DNA of 64,000 bases from Theropithecus gelada. Its lineage: Eukaryota; Chordata; Mammalia; Primates; Cercopithecidae. Below are positions 23,885-36,225 of the stretch, one piece after another. The DNA lies in the NCBI RefSeq assembly GCF_003255815.1, contig NC_037680.1:19613347-19677346 (forward strand), given 5' to 3'. Position 1 is the first letter of the stretch, and each line of letters opens with the position of its first letter. The notes beneath the pieces are model-generated. The model did not search any database. It saw only the letters and a program-made list of their open reading frames with translations, and had not been told where the DNA came from. A program made the translations under genes and the position numbers.

Positions 23885-24589
23885 CATTCCTTCCTCTAAT
23901 AAGAGCCATACTTTGAGGTTTACAGCTGTTTTAATTTTTAGTAAATGCATATTTTTAACATCAGTATGAAGGACAGATTGCTTGCTATAAGAGTGTAAAA
24001 ATAATAACTGCTCTGGTATGCCATCTAAGATTGTCCTGGGAAAGGGAAGGACAAAAAAGCAAAGAGGAGGGGGACTGGGAAGAAAGGACTTTGACAGAGG
24101 GAATATTTGGTGCAAAATCCAACAACAATGGGGAGCATGAAGTGCTGGGAAACTGAACAAAGGCTGAGTGTGACTCTCCCTCAGACATCTGGGAAGAAAA
24201 TAGGCCGCATGAGAAAGGCAAGAAGGGCTGGCATATAACACACTCCTTTCTACAGGCTATGGTTTGTGATTCTGAGTTTTATTCTGAAAGCAGTGGTCAA
24301 CTGTTAACATTTTTAAAGCAGATTAATGTCATTATTTGTTTGTAGTTTTAAAGATTCTTCTGCCTCTGCTGTACAGACTAGTTTAGATAAGAACCAAAAG
24401 AGTTTCAGAGAGACCAGTCAAGATCCACAGCATTCATCCAAAGTATAATACTTCTGATATTTTGAGCAAGAGAGAAAAGCGAAGGAGAAACCAATTAATA
24501 CAGCGGTATTTACAAATGAAAGACTCCCTAAATCACGTTTTACCAGAATTCATGAGTTTTCACTTATCTTTTCATCTTTTTTAATTACC

Positions 24590-24795
24590 AGTAAGAGCTA
24601 ATATTTCATGAATGCTTTTAATACACAGGATGCATATGTATTACATGTGTAATGCATAATTTAATCTACACAATAACCCTTGTGGTAGATACTATTTTAA
24701 ACCACATTTTACTGGTAATGACTGAAGCTTGAAGAAGTTAGCTCAAGGTCACAGATTTACTAAGCAATCTGAGACTATGTCAGACTCAAAGCATC
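24590..24795 (+). mobile_element. MIR remnant
   Basis: MIR order: 'agtaagagctaatatttcat', 'aataacccttgtggtagata', 'cattttactggtaatgactg', 'gctcaaggtcacagattt'. Confidence 0.7.
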
Positions 24796-26164
24796 CAAGA
24801 TTTGAATTAATTTTGACTTGGTGACAGGGACTAGAGAAACTCTTGTTTGATTTATTAGCAGATGTATACATGCTGTTTTTATAATTAAATTGATACTCCT
24901 TCAAGTTAGGGAAGATAGTCTTTTCTTTGATTTCCCCAGTATCGTACTTTAGACTAATAAAATAGACCATCAACAAACATTTTTGAATCAAAGAATGAAA
25001 ATGTTGGTACTTGATGTAAATAAAAACAGTTGTTATGGATGTTCTTATGAAAAACGGAAGTTTTCCCATGTTGTCACCAAAAGCCATTATAACAACCTTT
25101 TATTAACTTTAACACTAACGCTAGTAGTTTAGTTTTTTACTTCTGCTGACACAGAGAAAGGATAAAAAATTATTAAATTTAGTCCATAATTATGCATGTT
25201 GCTTTTGTAGGGTACAATAGGTTTCACTAAGAACCAAGCTAACTCCTGCCATCTCATTTCCCGTTAAATTTCATATGGAACAGAAAATGAAATCCATTAA
25301 ATTACATGTTTCAATTTCCATGTTAAAATATTTCTATTAAAAGTTTATGAATGCTGCACCTTGCATGCCTAGTCAGAGTCTTTACGTATAGCTCAGAAGC
25401 CGTGTCATCACAAATTGCACTCTTCTATGTTGTGTGGTAATGCACCATTATGGCATAATTTTAAGGCACTTTTAGCTTGAGCCTAGAAATGGGTTCATGT
25501 TTCAAAATGATAATTCATCTTTCTTCACCAAATGCATTTCTTGATACAGCTACTTATTCTCAAGTGTGTCCTGATAGATAGACATATCTATGTCTATTGT
25601 CACATAGACTTGAAATTTATGTGTCAGAAATTTACAGTCACTAGTCACACACCCTTTGCATCTTGAAACTTCACTGGTGCCTTGTTGGTGAAAGCACTCA
25701 GACCAGTCAAAAATAAACCTGAATGTAAAAATATTCAGTTTTATAAGCCAGACAACATATTTCCAACACCCAGATGCTAAATGTCAAACCACACAATTTA
25801 AAAACCAGAAACTGGGAGGCTTCCCAAACTCCCCAACTGATTGCCTCATTGACAAGATTATCAACAATCACTATAAGAAACGACAACTTGGTCCCTGCCA
25901 TGGCTGGGTATGACAGAATGTTACTGATTTCAAAGAAATGTGGTAAATTGGTAATATGGTAAATCAGTAATTTAAAAACTAAAAAACTAAAGTAAAATAT
26001 TTAATATAAAATAGATTATTATATTTAACTTGCCTGAGGGAGATTGTAGAACAAATACAAGATGCCTAAATGACATTAGTGCCTACCCAAACTTGTAAAG
26101 AACCACATTCAAAGCACCGGTCTAAAATTATTCCTCTATTGTGTCTACTGTGCTCTTAGGAAAG

Positions 26165-26165
26165 A

Positions 26166-26196
<31 letters not shown>

Positions 26197-26207
26197 CACA
26201 CACACAT
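26165..26207. repeat. (AC)n microsatellite, interrupted
   Basis: AC units interrupted twice by an ATGC. Confidence 0.95.
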
Positions 26208-26948
26208 GCAATAAAGTTTCTAAATATATAATATTCTATTTCTTCTAATAATCTCTTATTAGAAGAAACTCTTCTAATAGTAAAATCAACCCTCTAGATA
26301 ACTACTTTCAAATAGAAAACATGATTGCCTAATTTCTATTACTCTGAGCTTCTCAGTAGTCCCTTAAGTCTTCCGGAAGATTGTATCAGTTAAGCATGAA
26401 GCAAGAAATAGCTGGTATGCTCAAATTACAATACTATGAAGAGGGCTGAATCAAGGGACTCTTAACAAAGATTTTGGGAGAGTATAGGGATGCCGTAAGT
26501 GATGGTAGAGGACCCTGGAGCTGTACTGTCCTTAAGCCGGAAAGGCCAATGAGCTGGAGACATTTTCAGAATCCTGGAGAAGAAAGTCACATTGAAAAGA
26601 GTCACCAGTGTTCATTAAAGAGGCAGATCCTTCAGAGAGGGATATTGAAGAATGAATTCCTTTGATTTTATGCAAACTCTTTCTAGTCTATTTATCTAAC
26701 TCAACCAGAGGCCAGAGGGAAAGGAAGCCAGTTTCCATACGGGGAAGCCCCGTGGAGGAAGAAACAGAAGGAGGAGGATGGAGAAAAGATCTGGAAGATA
26801 CACCAGAGAGTAGTCGTGGAAAGAACTCTTCTGAGACTCATTATTTTTCATTTTTCTTTGGATAACTCTTTTTGATTCTTGGGACTCAGTCTCCTAATCT
26901 GTAAAATATGATAGTAATAAAGCAATGGCTCATCTCTGCTCCCTTTCT

Positions 26949-27255
26949 TTCTTTTTTTTTTTTTTTTTTTTTTGAGACGGAGTCTGGCTCTGTAGCCCAG
27001 GCTAGAGTGCAGTGGCCGGATCTCAGCTCACTGCAAGCTCCGCCTACCGGGTTCACGCCATTCTCCGGCCTCAGCCTCCCGAGTAGCTGGGGCTACAGGC
27101 GCCCGCCACCTCGCCCGGCTAGTTTTTTGTATTTCTTAGTAGAGACGGGGTTTCACCGTGTTAGCCAGGATGGTCTCGATCTCCTGACCTCGTGATCCGC
27201 CCGTCTCGGCCTCCCAAAGTGCTGGGATTACAGGCTTGAGCCACCGCGCCCGGCC
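26949..27255 (-). mobile_element. Young AluY, Old World monkey AluYR type, with target duplication
   Basis: A full, low-divergence Alu in reverse after a T run. The flanks tctgctccctttct at 26935-26948 and 27256-27269 are a perfect 14-bp duplication. In reverse it reads 'gcagtggccggatctcagc', 'cctcgcccggctagtttttt' and 'ggcttgagccaccgcg', which are monkey AluYR-type bases rather than human AluY. Many CpG sites survive, again pointing to youth. Confidence 0.93.
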
Positions 27256-27920
27256 TCTGCTCCCTTTCTAAGGAAAGAGAAAAGGTAAAATATTGCCTGA
27301 GGTCACCCAGAGGACTCATGAGAAGAAATACAAACTGTGAGATTACTGAGGTGTTGTAGCCACTCTTAAATGGAATCTGGTCAAGTTTTATATTTTTATT
27401 TTCTTGCCTTTATATATGACTGCAATTATTAAATGTATAGCTCATCCAAAATTCTGAATTAAGTACATTTAAACAGTTTGATTCATAAACTGATTTGTAA
27501 TAATGAAGAGTATTTTATTTCAAAAAATGAATATATATTTTTGTGAGTTCCTTTTACTTTGAATTCCTTTCAGACACATTCATTGTGAGAGTCAATTCAA
27601 CAGTGTTTTTCTTTGGGAATCCTCTTCTAGCTGCCCATGGTAAAATGACTTCTTTTTCCTCTCCACATCCAGAACAGTTTTTGAACACCTTCATTAGAAC
27701 ACTAATCAGAGGATATTATAAGAGCTTTCATTTTCTCAATCTCTCTGGAAAGACTGAAATATTTGAAACCAGGGATTATGTCTTTTTATTTTTGTAACCC
27801 AAGTGCTTAAAACTTAACTTTCAATAATTATTTACTGATAGAATAGTAAATAAATGAGTGATTAAAAAAATATTTTCTTCTGCTCTATGAGTTTATTTCT
27901 TCTGCTGCTGCTTCTTTTAA

Positions 27921-27925
27921 AGTGT

Positions 27926-27965
<40 letters not shown>
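27921..27965. repeat. (TG)n microsatellite with TA end
   Basis: TG units with one interruption, ending in TATATA. Confidence 0.95.
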
Positions 27966-27966
<1 letters not shown>

Positions 27967-28294
27967 AACCACTAGCTAGGCTTTGTACTTCATTTGCATA
28001 TGTACATAAAATGAAATCTTTTCTTTGTGGAATGGTATTACCAACATTTGTATTTTACTGAAGAACTATAGATATAATCTTCACAGGATCAAACTCATAC
28101 CTTTGATAAATATTTCAATGATTTTACTCTCTGGATCTCACTGTCTAAATACAACACTCCTGGCTTTTTAATATTTTAGTAGAAAAAGTGAAGAGCTATC
28201 AAAGGAGGATATATTAAATCAAAACCTCATATGTCCACACCATTCTGAAATTCCAGTCTTAATCTTTCAAACTGACATTCACAGAAGCTCAAAA

Positions 28295-28319
28295 ATATAT
28301 ATATATATATATATATATT
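28295..28319. repeat. (AT)n microsatellite
   Basis: About 12 perfect AT units; self-complementary. Confidence 0.95.
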
Positions 28320-29169
28320 ACTTTAAATGCTAGATTACAAGAAGTCAAAAACTATCCTGTAGTTATATGTATGCATGAATATGTGTCTGTCAATGTGTTT
28401 GTATGTATGAATAACAAGGAAAGGCCAATTTAATTTGACATTCCATACATTTGAAAAAAATACAGCCTAGGACTATTAGCATGAGTGCTAGAGTCAGAGG
28501 TTTGCATTCATATCTAGCAATACCTCTTATTAGTATATATTAGTAATTATGTTCGTCATAAGATTCTGGAAAATGTTAAATAATATACCTAAAACACTTA
28601 GCATGGCAACACAGTAAGCTCTTAATAATTGTTAGCTATAATTAATATTCTTGCATGAATATTACAGGAGTTAAATAAGTTGTTTAGACCTGTGAAATAA
28701 GATTTAAAATCTTAAATATTCTTTGAATCTTATTTTTGTTTTTTAGAGTGTTGCAAACTAAAAAATCAACTTAAAAATTAACTTTTAGAATTTATTTTCA
28801 TTTGTAAATTTAATGTTTTAAACTTCTGATTTTATCACATCATCAAATCTATGCTTAGAGATAAAACTGATGTGTAATTTAGAGAAACCTTTGCGTTCCA
28901 TTTTATTTTTTGCTGGCATGTCAACTGAAAAGTTCTACTAAGGGTACAAAGGTTATTACGCCTATTTAGTGACTTTGAGGTAAAAAAAAAAGCAGAGTTT
29001 TATCTAAGCAAGTCATATGATATGGACATTGGCTGGCCCGAAGCTTCTATTCACCTGTGATATTGAAACTGCAGCTGTTATAAATAGATGAAGTTATATT
29101 GACCATCGACAAGATTTTCAATTCTGGAAATCAAATAATTGTATTTGTTTGTTGTATCTATGAGGGAAG

Positions 29170-29750
29170 AGAGGGTGTCTCCAATGGGGTTGAGGACACA
29201 TTACCACAAAATATGGAACCTTGGCATTTGAGAAAACAGCAGAAGCAGGAAGACAACTCTGACCTCCTCTCTCCTTTCTCCCCTGAAACAAGCCGTAAAT
29301 GAATTATGTAGCCTTTTACTGAAGTAGGTCATACGACTACAGTCTGCCCTTGGAAAAAAGGACACCCTAATCTGCCCTATACTTGGAGGAAAGGCCCCCC
29401 TAATGTGCCCTACACGTGGAGGAAGGGAATGTTACACAGTGACTTGGAGAAGAATCTGAATAAACAGGCCTAAGTTTCCCCCACGGTTTAGTATATTACT
29501 ATTAGATCATAACCCACATGGTCCTCCCATCATATTACTCCACAACTATCCACTTCGTCATCAAACTTAGCACAAAAATGCACAGATTTCACTATTTCTT
29601 AGGTTTATTTCTGAAGGCTCCATTGTCACTTAAAAGTTATGTAAAACAAACTTATATGCTATTACCTCGTTAATATGTCTTTTGTTCTAATGGTCTCAGC
29701 TATGAACTTAACAATGGGCAAGGAAAGACTTACCTTTGCCCCTACATCTG
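29170..29750 (+). mobile_element. Class I ERV LTR (MER4/MER41-like group)
   Basis: LTR-like sequence with 'agcagaagcaggaagacaac', 'gaataaacaggcctaag', 'tttcttaggtttatttctga', 'tgtcttttgttctaatggtc'. It carries about three copies of a 30-35 bp unit containing 'ctgccct..ggagga' at 29338-29430. It shares its order and wording with the LTR at 34005-34670. No gag, pol or env sequence is seen beside it. Family name uncertain. Confidence 0.6.
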
Positions 29751-30559
29751 TTTGAAACATACTGTTCTGAACATTCTCATGATTGCCAACCAAAACAAAC
29801 AAATTTAAAAAAAAAAAAATTTCAATGTCACTTTGAGAAAGTGACAAAACTTCGTGACTGGAGGTTATATCCAAAATGTTTACTTAACTATAGAGTTAAA
29901 TTACATACACGTCCAGAGGCCACCTCAGGGTCACTTTAATAAATATGGAAATATTTATCAAATGTATATGTAATGGTGGGGAAGTAAGTTCTGTATTTGA
30001 ATTTTCATAAATATATGTTGATGTCATCCTAAGATAGTTCTTTATATATCAAATTAAAAGGCAAATATTTTAAAAATAAAAAGTAAAAACTACTACAGGT
30101 TCTGACTACATGACTATCTAAATTTTCATGTACACATCTTCTTAACTATGCATCTTTTTAAAATCAGATTTATGAAAGTAAGATTTACACACCAAGTAAG
30201 TTTTAATTCATTTTTAATAATCATGATAATTATGCACACGTTACTTCCCACATTCAACTCCCAACAATTTTCTTCCTCATAAGCAAACTCTCATCAATTT
30301 CTTGAATAAGACATTTGGGAAATGTTTATCTTTAGACTTGAAAAAAATTTTGGATTATCATTAAGTCTGTTTACCCATAATCCTTAAAATTAAATATATG
30401 CTTTAGAAACTTGTCTCAATTTAAAATTCATCTTCTTCATTAGAATGCTATTAATGAAACAGAAATTCAATACAAAAATGTAACAAGAATACAAAAGCTA
30501 AAAAATGTGTAAAAGTGGCATCTTTCCTATATCCAGATATGAGTGTCTGCACATCTAAT

Positions 30560-31078
30560 CCTTTCTAAGGGCCTCAAAAGTTATCGAAATGCTCTGTAGT
30601 GCCCTATATGGCCTGACTCCCTGTTACCTCTCTGGAACTATTGCCTACTGTGCTCCCCTATGCTCTTCTGTTCTCTCCATGCTAGTCACAAATGCATCAG
30701 GACTATGCCTCAAATGCATGAAACATATAAGGTCTTTGTATTGGCTGTTCTCTATGCCTGTGAGTCTCTTCCTCAAAATATTCACACAACCAGCTAGCTC
30801 ACCCCTTCAGGATTTTGCTCAAATATCACTTTTCTATGAAGGAGGCTTATCTTGAGTTCCCTATTGCAACTTGCCTCTCTTTACTATACCACACTCAATG
30901 CCCTTATTCAGCTCTCCTTTGTACTTGCTAGGTTTATGGCTTATTATCTGTCTTCCCAGGAACATAATCTTCTTGGGAGTAGGGATCTTTATCTGTGCAG
31001 TTCAGCGATGAAGCCTAAGTTCCAAAGAATATCACCTGATGCATATTAGGCACTCAACAAATACTTGTTGAACAAAAG
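30560..31078 (+). mobile_element. L2 (LINE-2) 3' half remnant
   Basis: Good agreement with the L2 end: 'cctatatggcctgactccct', 'gtgctcccctatgctcttct', 'ttcaggattttgctcaaata', 'agtagggatctttatctgtg', 'taggcactcaacaaatactt' and 'gttgaac'. The frames read off it are not intact. Confidence 0.85.
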
Positions 31079-31084
31079 AATAAA

Positions 31085-31723
31085 GTGGTTAGTCACCAGG
31101 AAAATGCAAGTCAAATCCACAATGAAATACCACCTCACACCTGTTAGGATGGCTCTAATGAAAAAGATGATAATAAGTATTAGCAAGGATGTGGAAAAAT
31201 AGAATTCTCCTACAGTGCTGGAGGGAATGGAGAATGGCACAGCCACTTTAGAGAGCAGTTTCACAATGCCTCAAATGGTTCAACATAGTGTCTGTATGGC
31301 CCAGCGAATCTGAGTTTACCCAAGTAAAATGAAAAAATATGTCTACACTAAAATTTGTACAGAAAGGATCATAGTAGCACTATTTATACTAGTCAAAAGA
31401 GGAAATAACTCAAATGTCCATCTAATGATGAATGAATAAATAAAATGTGCTATACCCATATAGTAGAATATCAATCATGATTAAAAGTAAGTGAAGTATG
31501 AATGCATGCTACAATATAAATGAACCATGAATACATCATGCTAAGTGAAAGAAGCTAATCAGAAAGGACCACATATTATATGATTTAATTTATAGGAAAT
31601 TTCCAGAATAGGCAACTCTATAAGGAAGTAGATACCTGGTTGCTTAGGGCTGAGAGAGTGAGAGCTTGAGGACGGACAGCTAAGTGGGGAAGGGTTTCTT
31701 TTTGGTGTGATAAAAATGTTTTA
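31085..31723 (+). mobile_element. Old L1M fragment: ORF2 end and 3' UTR
   Basis: 'aatgaaataccacctcacac', 'aggatggctctaatgaaaaa', 'aactcaaatgtccatctaat', 'cattatgctaagtgaaa'-like and 'ggtgtgataaaaatgtttta'. It is followed directly by an Alu. Confidence 0.85.
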
Positions 31724-32021
31724 GGATGGGCACAGTGCTGCACACTTGAAATCCCAGCACTTTAGGAGGCCAAGGTGAGGGGATCACTTGAGCCCAAGAG
31801 TTTGAGAACAGCCTGGGCAACATGACAACAGTCTCTACAAAAAATACCAAAAAATAGCTGGGTGTGGTGTCATGTGCCTGTAGCTCCAGTTACTCAAGAG
31901 GCTGAGGTGGGAAGATAACTTAAACCTGGGAGGCAGAGGCTTTAGTGATTTGTAATGGCACCACTGCACTCCAGCCTGGGCAACAGAGCCCAAACCTCTC
32001 TTCAAAAGAAAAAAAAAAAAA
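31724..32021 (+). mobile_element. Alu (AluJ-type), plus strand
   Basis: An old, diverged dimer from 'ggatgggcacagtgctgc' to 'cagcctgggcaacagagcc' with an A tail; it lies at the end of the L1M fragment. Confidence 0.9.
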
Positions 32022-32399
32022 CTTTAAAGCACAATCTGTGCTCTCAAACAAAGGAAATATAAATACAGGCTACAATACCAAAAACATTTTATGATTTCTG
32101 ACAATATACAGAAAAGCACGTAATAGTCTTGCAAATAAAATCTAATTAGTTCATAGATCTAAGTGACATACTATGTAATACAAGGACAACTGAACATGTG
32201 AAACAATGTCACAGTATACAATATGCAAATCCAGACTTCAAAATTCTATAAGATAAATTAACTGTTTTTTTTTAACAACAAAAAATTGCCAAGCCTTCTA
32301 AACGACCAAGATAAAAAAGAAAACTAGATTAAAAATATTTAAGAGACATATGAATTATTTGCAATATATGGACTTTATCTGTATTCCAATTCAGAGACA

Positions 32400-33965
32400 C
32401 ATAAGACAGGTTCATATATGTAGAATATATTAAAAGCTCCACAAAAAGTTACTAGAACTAAGACATGACCAGAGTAAATACAGAGAATACAAAGAACAAT
32501 TGTATTTCTGTCTACAAGGAAGGAAAAAAAATAGAAATTAAAATTAAATCAACTACAAATTTTAACAGCAGCAGAAATATATTAAGTACTCAGTGCAGAA
32601 AAAAGTCCAATGCCTGCCTGGAATATCTTGTGGGTCCAGAAAGTAAGAACTTGTTGAAAAACTGATGGGGCATGTCAAGAGAACATGGGAGTACATTTGG
32701 AAGACCTCTTAATGGCCATATGGGGGACACTGGAGAAACAAATAAAAATAGTTTTAGATTATATCTATGGAATAAGTAAAATAAATTTCCATGATTCTGC
32801 ACTGACATAAATAATTGAATAAACAAGTTAATGAATAAACAAGGGAAAGTTCTTCCTTAGAGGAGATTTCTGGTTAATAAATATGGAAGAAACGAATTGA
32901 AATTGAAAATTATCACTTGGCAAGATTTACATTAAATCATTATTTCAGGCAAGAAACATGAAACAAATGCTAAAATTCGTGAGCAAAGGTACAATGAGGA
33001 TTACAATATTTACATAGTTCGAAAAATTCTTCCTATAAGAATATTAATTAATTTCATAGGGAATAAATAGTAACTTTAGAATGGAATAAAATGTCACTTT
33101 AATCAAGTGATCAAAGTTAACATGACTGAGAAGGGCAAATGTCACTGTTATAGTGTCCCTCAACCCAGAATTTAATCATGAGGCCATATCAAATAAACCC
33201 AAATTGAGGGACATCCTGAAAAACAACAGGCCAGTGATACTCAAATACATAAAGTTAAGGAAATAGAAAACAAGACTGGGGTAATATCTAACATTAACTG
33301 TCAACAAGGAAATCTGGTCATCAAATGTAATGTGTGATCCAGGATTGGACCCCGGGTTAGAAAAGAGTTTATTAATACAATTGTAGAAATTTGAAAAAGA
33401 TCTGTAGATTAATTAATAATTTATCACTGTCAGTTTTCACAACTATTATGGGTATTTAAAATGTTAACATTTGGGGAAGCTTGATCAAGGTTATACAGGA
33501 ACTCTCTGTACTATTTTGTAACTTTTTGGAAGCCCAACATTATTTTAAAAATTAAATCATTAAACATAAAACAATTTCATAGCAATAAACATAAAATGCA
33601 TTTACTAAAATATGTACAAGACCTCTACACTGAAAACTAATAAACACTGATGCCAGAATTAAAGACCTAAATAAGTTATTGTATGCTTACCATATTTAAC
33701 AATAGCAAAACTCATTACAATTATGATATAAATTCTACCCTTATTTATCTATAATACAGTAAAATCCCATTCAAAATTTTGACATACGTTTTTGTTGAAA
33801 TTCTCAAACTAATTCTAAAATGTACAGGAAAATGAAAAGAAACCAAAATAGCTCACACATTATACTTACTTAATTTTTGCCAAAGGTGGAAAGGCAATTA
33901 CATGAGAAAAGGTGCTTTTCAATAAATGAAATTGGAACAACTATATGTATACATGTTTGTGATTG
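32400..33965 (+). mobile_element. Old L1M pieces (3' UTR and ORF2 end), low confidence limits
   Basis: Near 33460-33560 the text matches an L1M 3' end ('gaactctctgtactattttg', 'taactttttggaagcc'). At 33600-33950 it turns into an ORF2 C-terminal stretch ('caaaattttgacatacg', 'ccaaaggtggaaaggcaatt'). So at least two pieces adjoin. Part of 32100-33200 may be unique sequence. Confidence 0.5.
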
Positions 33966-34004
33966 TGTACGTACAAAAAGAAAGATAAATGGGGATTCAG
34001 GGGA

Positions 34005-34670
34005 ATGTATTGGTGCTCAGAAAACAATACTCTAAAATGAAGACCTCAGAAGCAGCCTCAGAAGCAAAGTTTCTCCCTGACTTTCTCCTGCCCTCCTTCC
34101 TCTGGCCCCTCATTCTCCCTGGAGGCAGGACATAAAAAATACAATTCCTCTTCCCCAATGTGAGTCATAGAAGCTAAAACTTTTTCCTCACAGCCAGTCT
34201 TAAAAGATAGAATAATTACTGTAACTTTTCCCATCCTTCTGTCTAGGAGTTGGCCATGAAGAAATTTTCTACCCTACCCTTGTCCTATAGTAGGTCATAA
34301 TTCCCTCATTCATAGAGATCCCGCCCCCTACCTAGGAGGAAGGAATCCGACACAGAGAATCCAAAAAGAATCTGACCACACAGGCCTGGTTGAGTTTTCT
34401 TACCTCAGTAAGATAGCATTTGATCATACCCTTCTTGTCTAATCATATTTCTATATGGCTGTCCATTCTTTATTGAACTTAAACATAAAAATGAATCATT
34501 TTCCTTGTGTCTTTGGTTATTCATTCTGAAGGTTCCCATGTCACGTAAAGCTTTGATTAAATTGTTATGTTTTTTCTCTTGTTAGCCTATCTTTTGTTAT
34601 AGATGTGTCGGCTGTGACTCTTAGGATAAAGAGGGAAGGTATCGTGCCCTTTCAGCCCGATAGAAGGAAG
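34005..34670 (+). mobile_element. Class I ERV LTR related to the one at 29170-29750
   Basis: Words in order: 'cagaagcagcctcagaagca', 'cctaggaggaaggaatccga', 'gaccacacaggcctgg', 'ggttattcattctgaaggtt', 'cccatgtcacgtaaagc', 'tcttttgttatagatgtgtc'. Same orientation as the first copy. No viral coding sequence is seen. It lies between two L1M pieces. Confidence 0.6.
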
Positions 34671-34774
34671 GAAAGAATTAGATTGTTTCAATGATGAATT
34701 GTCTCAAGTAATTAATATAAACTTATATAAGTAAAGAAAAAAATAACATCTATACAAACTTTCTCAAAAAAAAA

Positions 34775-35200
34775 TAGAAGAGGAAATACTTTCCAATTCA
34801 TTTTATGAAACTAGAGTAACCTTAATAAATTTAACAGACATTACAAGAAAAGAAATGATATATCTATGTATCTTACGACTATCAATCTAAATATTTTAAA
34901 CAAAATATTAGTAATTCGAATTTAAGCTTATTTAAACAATAATACATGATTTTTAAGATGGTTTATCTCAGGAATGCTTTAATATTTTTTAAAAGTTTAA
35001 TGCAATTTACTATATAAACAAAATAAACCAGAAAATACATGTGATCCTTGCAACAGATGCAGAAAAAGCATTTGACAAAATTTAACCCTGATTCATGAGA
35101 AAAAGATACAGAAAATTAGAAATAAAAGGAAATTTCCTCAAACTGATAAAGAGTATCAGCGAACAATCTACAAGCTAACACAATACCTAGTGGTGGTGGT
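34775..35200 (+). mobile_element. Old L1M ORF2 (reverse-transcriptase region) fragment
   Basis: 'caattcattttatgaaacta', 'tctcaggaatgctttaatat', 'tccttgcaacagatgcagaa', 'aaagcatttgacaaaattta'. Broken in all frames. Confidence 0.8.
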
Positions 35201-35644
35201 GATTTTAAGACCCTATATATTTTCAAAGTTACTTTTAAAATTTTAGTGACTTTATCTTACATAAATTATGACTCAATATGATTTTTAAAAGATAACTGCA
35301 GATATTTTGACTGAATATTTGATAAATTAAGGAACCATTACTTGAAAATATAATAATGATTTTGCAATAATGGAAACTGATAAAAACAATTTATTTTTGC
35401 TTATACTAACATGTTTAGTGTAACTAACATGCACTAACACGTTTATACATACAAAGCACTAACCTGTTTACAGATACAATGCCTTACTATCTACAATTTG
35501 ATTCACAATTATCTAGAGACTAGACATTAGATGGGCTGTTTGACAAACAAAATTTGCTGTAAGTTGAGAAGTGTTAAAGCTGGGTTATTGGCACATGAGA
35601 TTAATAATAATTTTCTCTCTACATTGTAGCCATTTGAGATTTTT

Positions 35645-35970
35645 TCTTTTTTAATTTTTTCTTTTCTGTTATTGATTGATTGATTGACTGATTGAGAGAG
35701 AGTCTTGCTCTGTCACCCAGGATGGGGTGCAGTGGCACGATCTTGGCTCACTGCAACCTCCGCCTCCTGGGTTCAAGTGATTCTCCTGCCTCAGCCTCCT
35801 GAGGAGCTGGATTTACAGGCATGCGCCACCATGCCTATTTTTGTATTTTTAGTAGAGACAGGGTTTCACCATGTTGGCCAGGCTGGTCTCGAACTCCTGG
35901 CCTCAAACGATCTGCCTGCTTCAGCGTCCCAAAGTGCTGGAATTACAAGCATGAGCCACCGTGCCCGGCT
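35645..35970 (-). mobile_element. Alu (AluS-type), minus strand, with an (ATTG)n tail
   Basis: A T-rich tail with six ATTG-like units (about 35670-35693), then the reversed Alu from 'gagtcttgctctgtcaccca' to 'gagccaccgtgcccggct'. About 10 bp is missing near 35835. Confidence 0.94.
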
Positions 35971-36177
35971 GAGTTGTTTTTTTTTTTTTTTAATTTGAAA
36001 AGTAAACTAAAATTAAATTAAAAATTTAAATGTAAGACAAGGAACTTAAAGACAGGAAACTCTGTTCAAAGTGTTAAATGTTTTCTTAAATATTAAACAC
36101 TAAGATACAGAACGAAGCCCAGAGCTCAAAGTTTCCCATATCTAATCCATGAATCCATGATAAGCTAAATGGTCTAT

Positions 36178-36182
<5 letters not shown>

Positions 36183-36224
<42 letters not shown>
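36183..36224. repeat. (AC)n microsatellite
   Basis: About 20 AC units, the longest perfect CA run in the window. Confidence 0.95.

Positions 36225-36225
<1 letters not shown>

Noticed and set aside
23768..24241. A 157-codon open frame on the minus strand
   Set aside because: It starts in unique intron and runs into the MLT1 LTR. The translation is low in structure, resembles no family and has no splice or promoter context.
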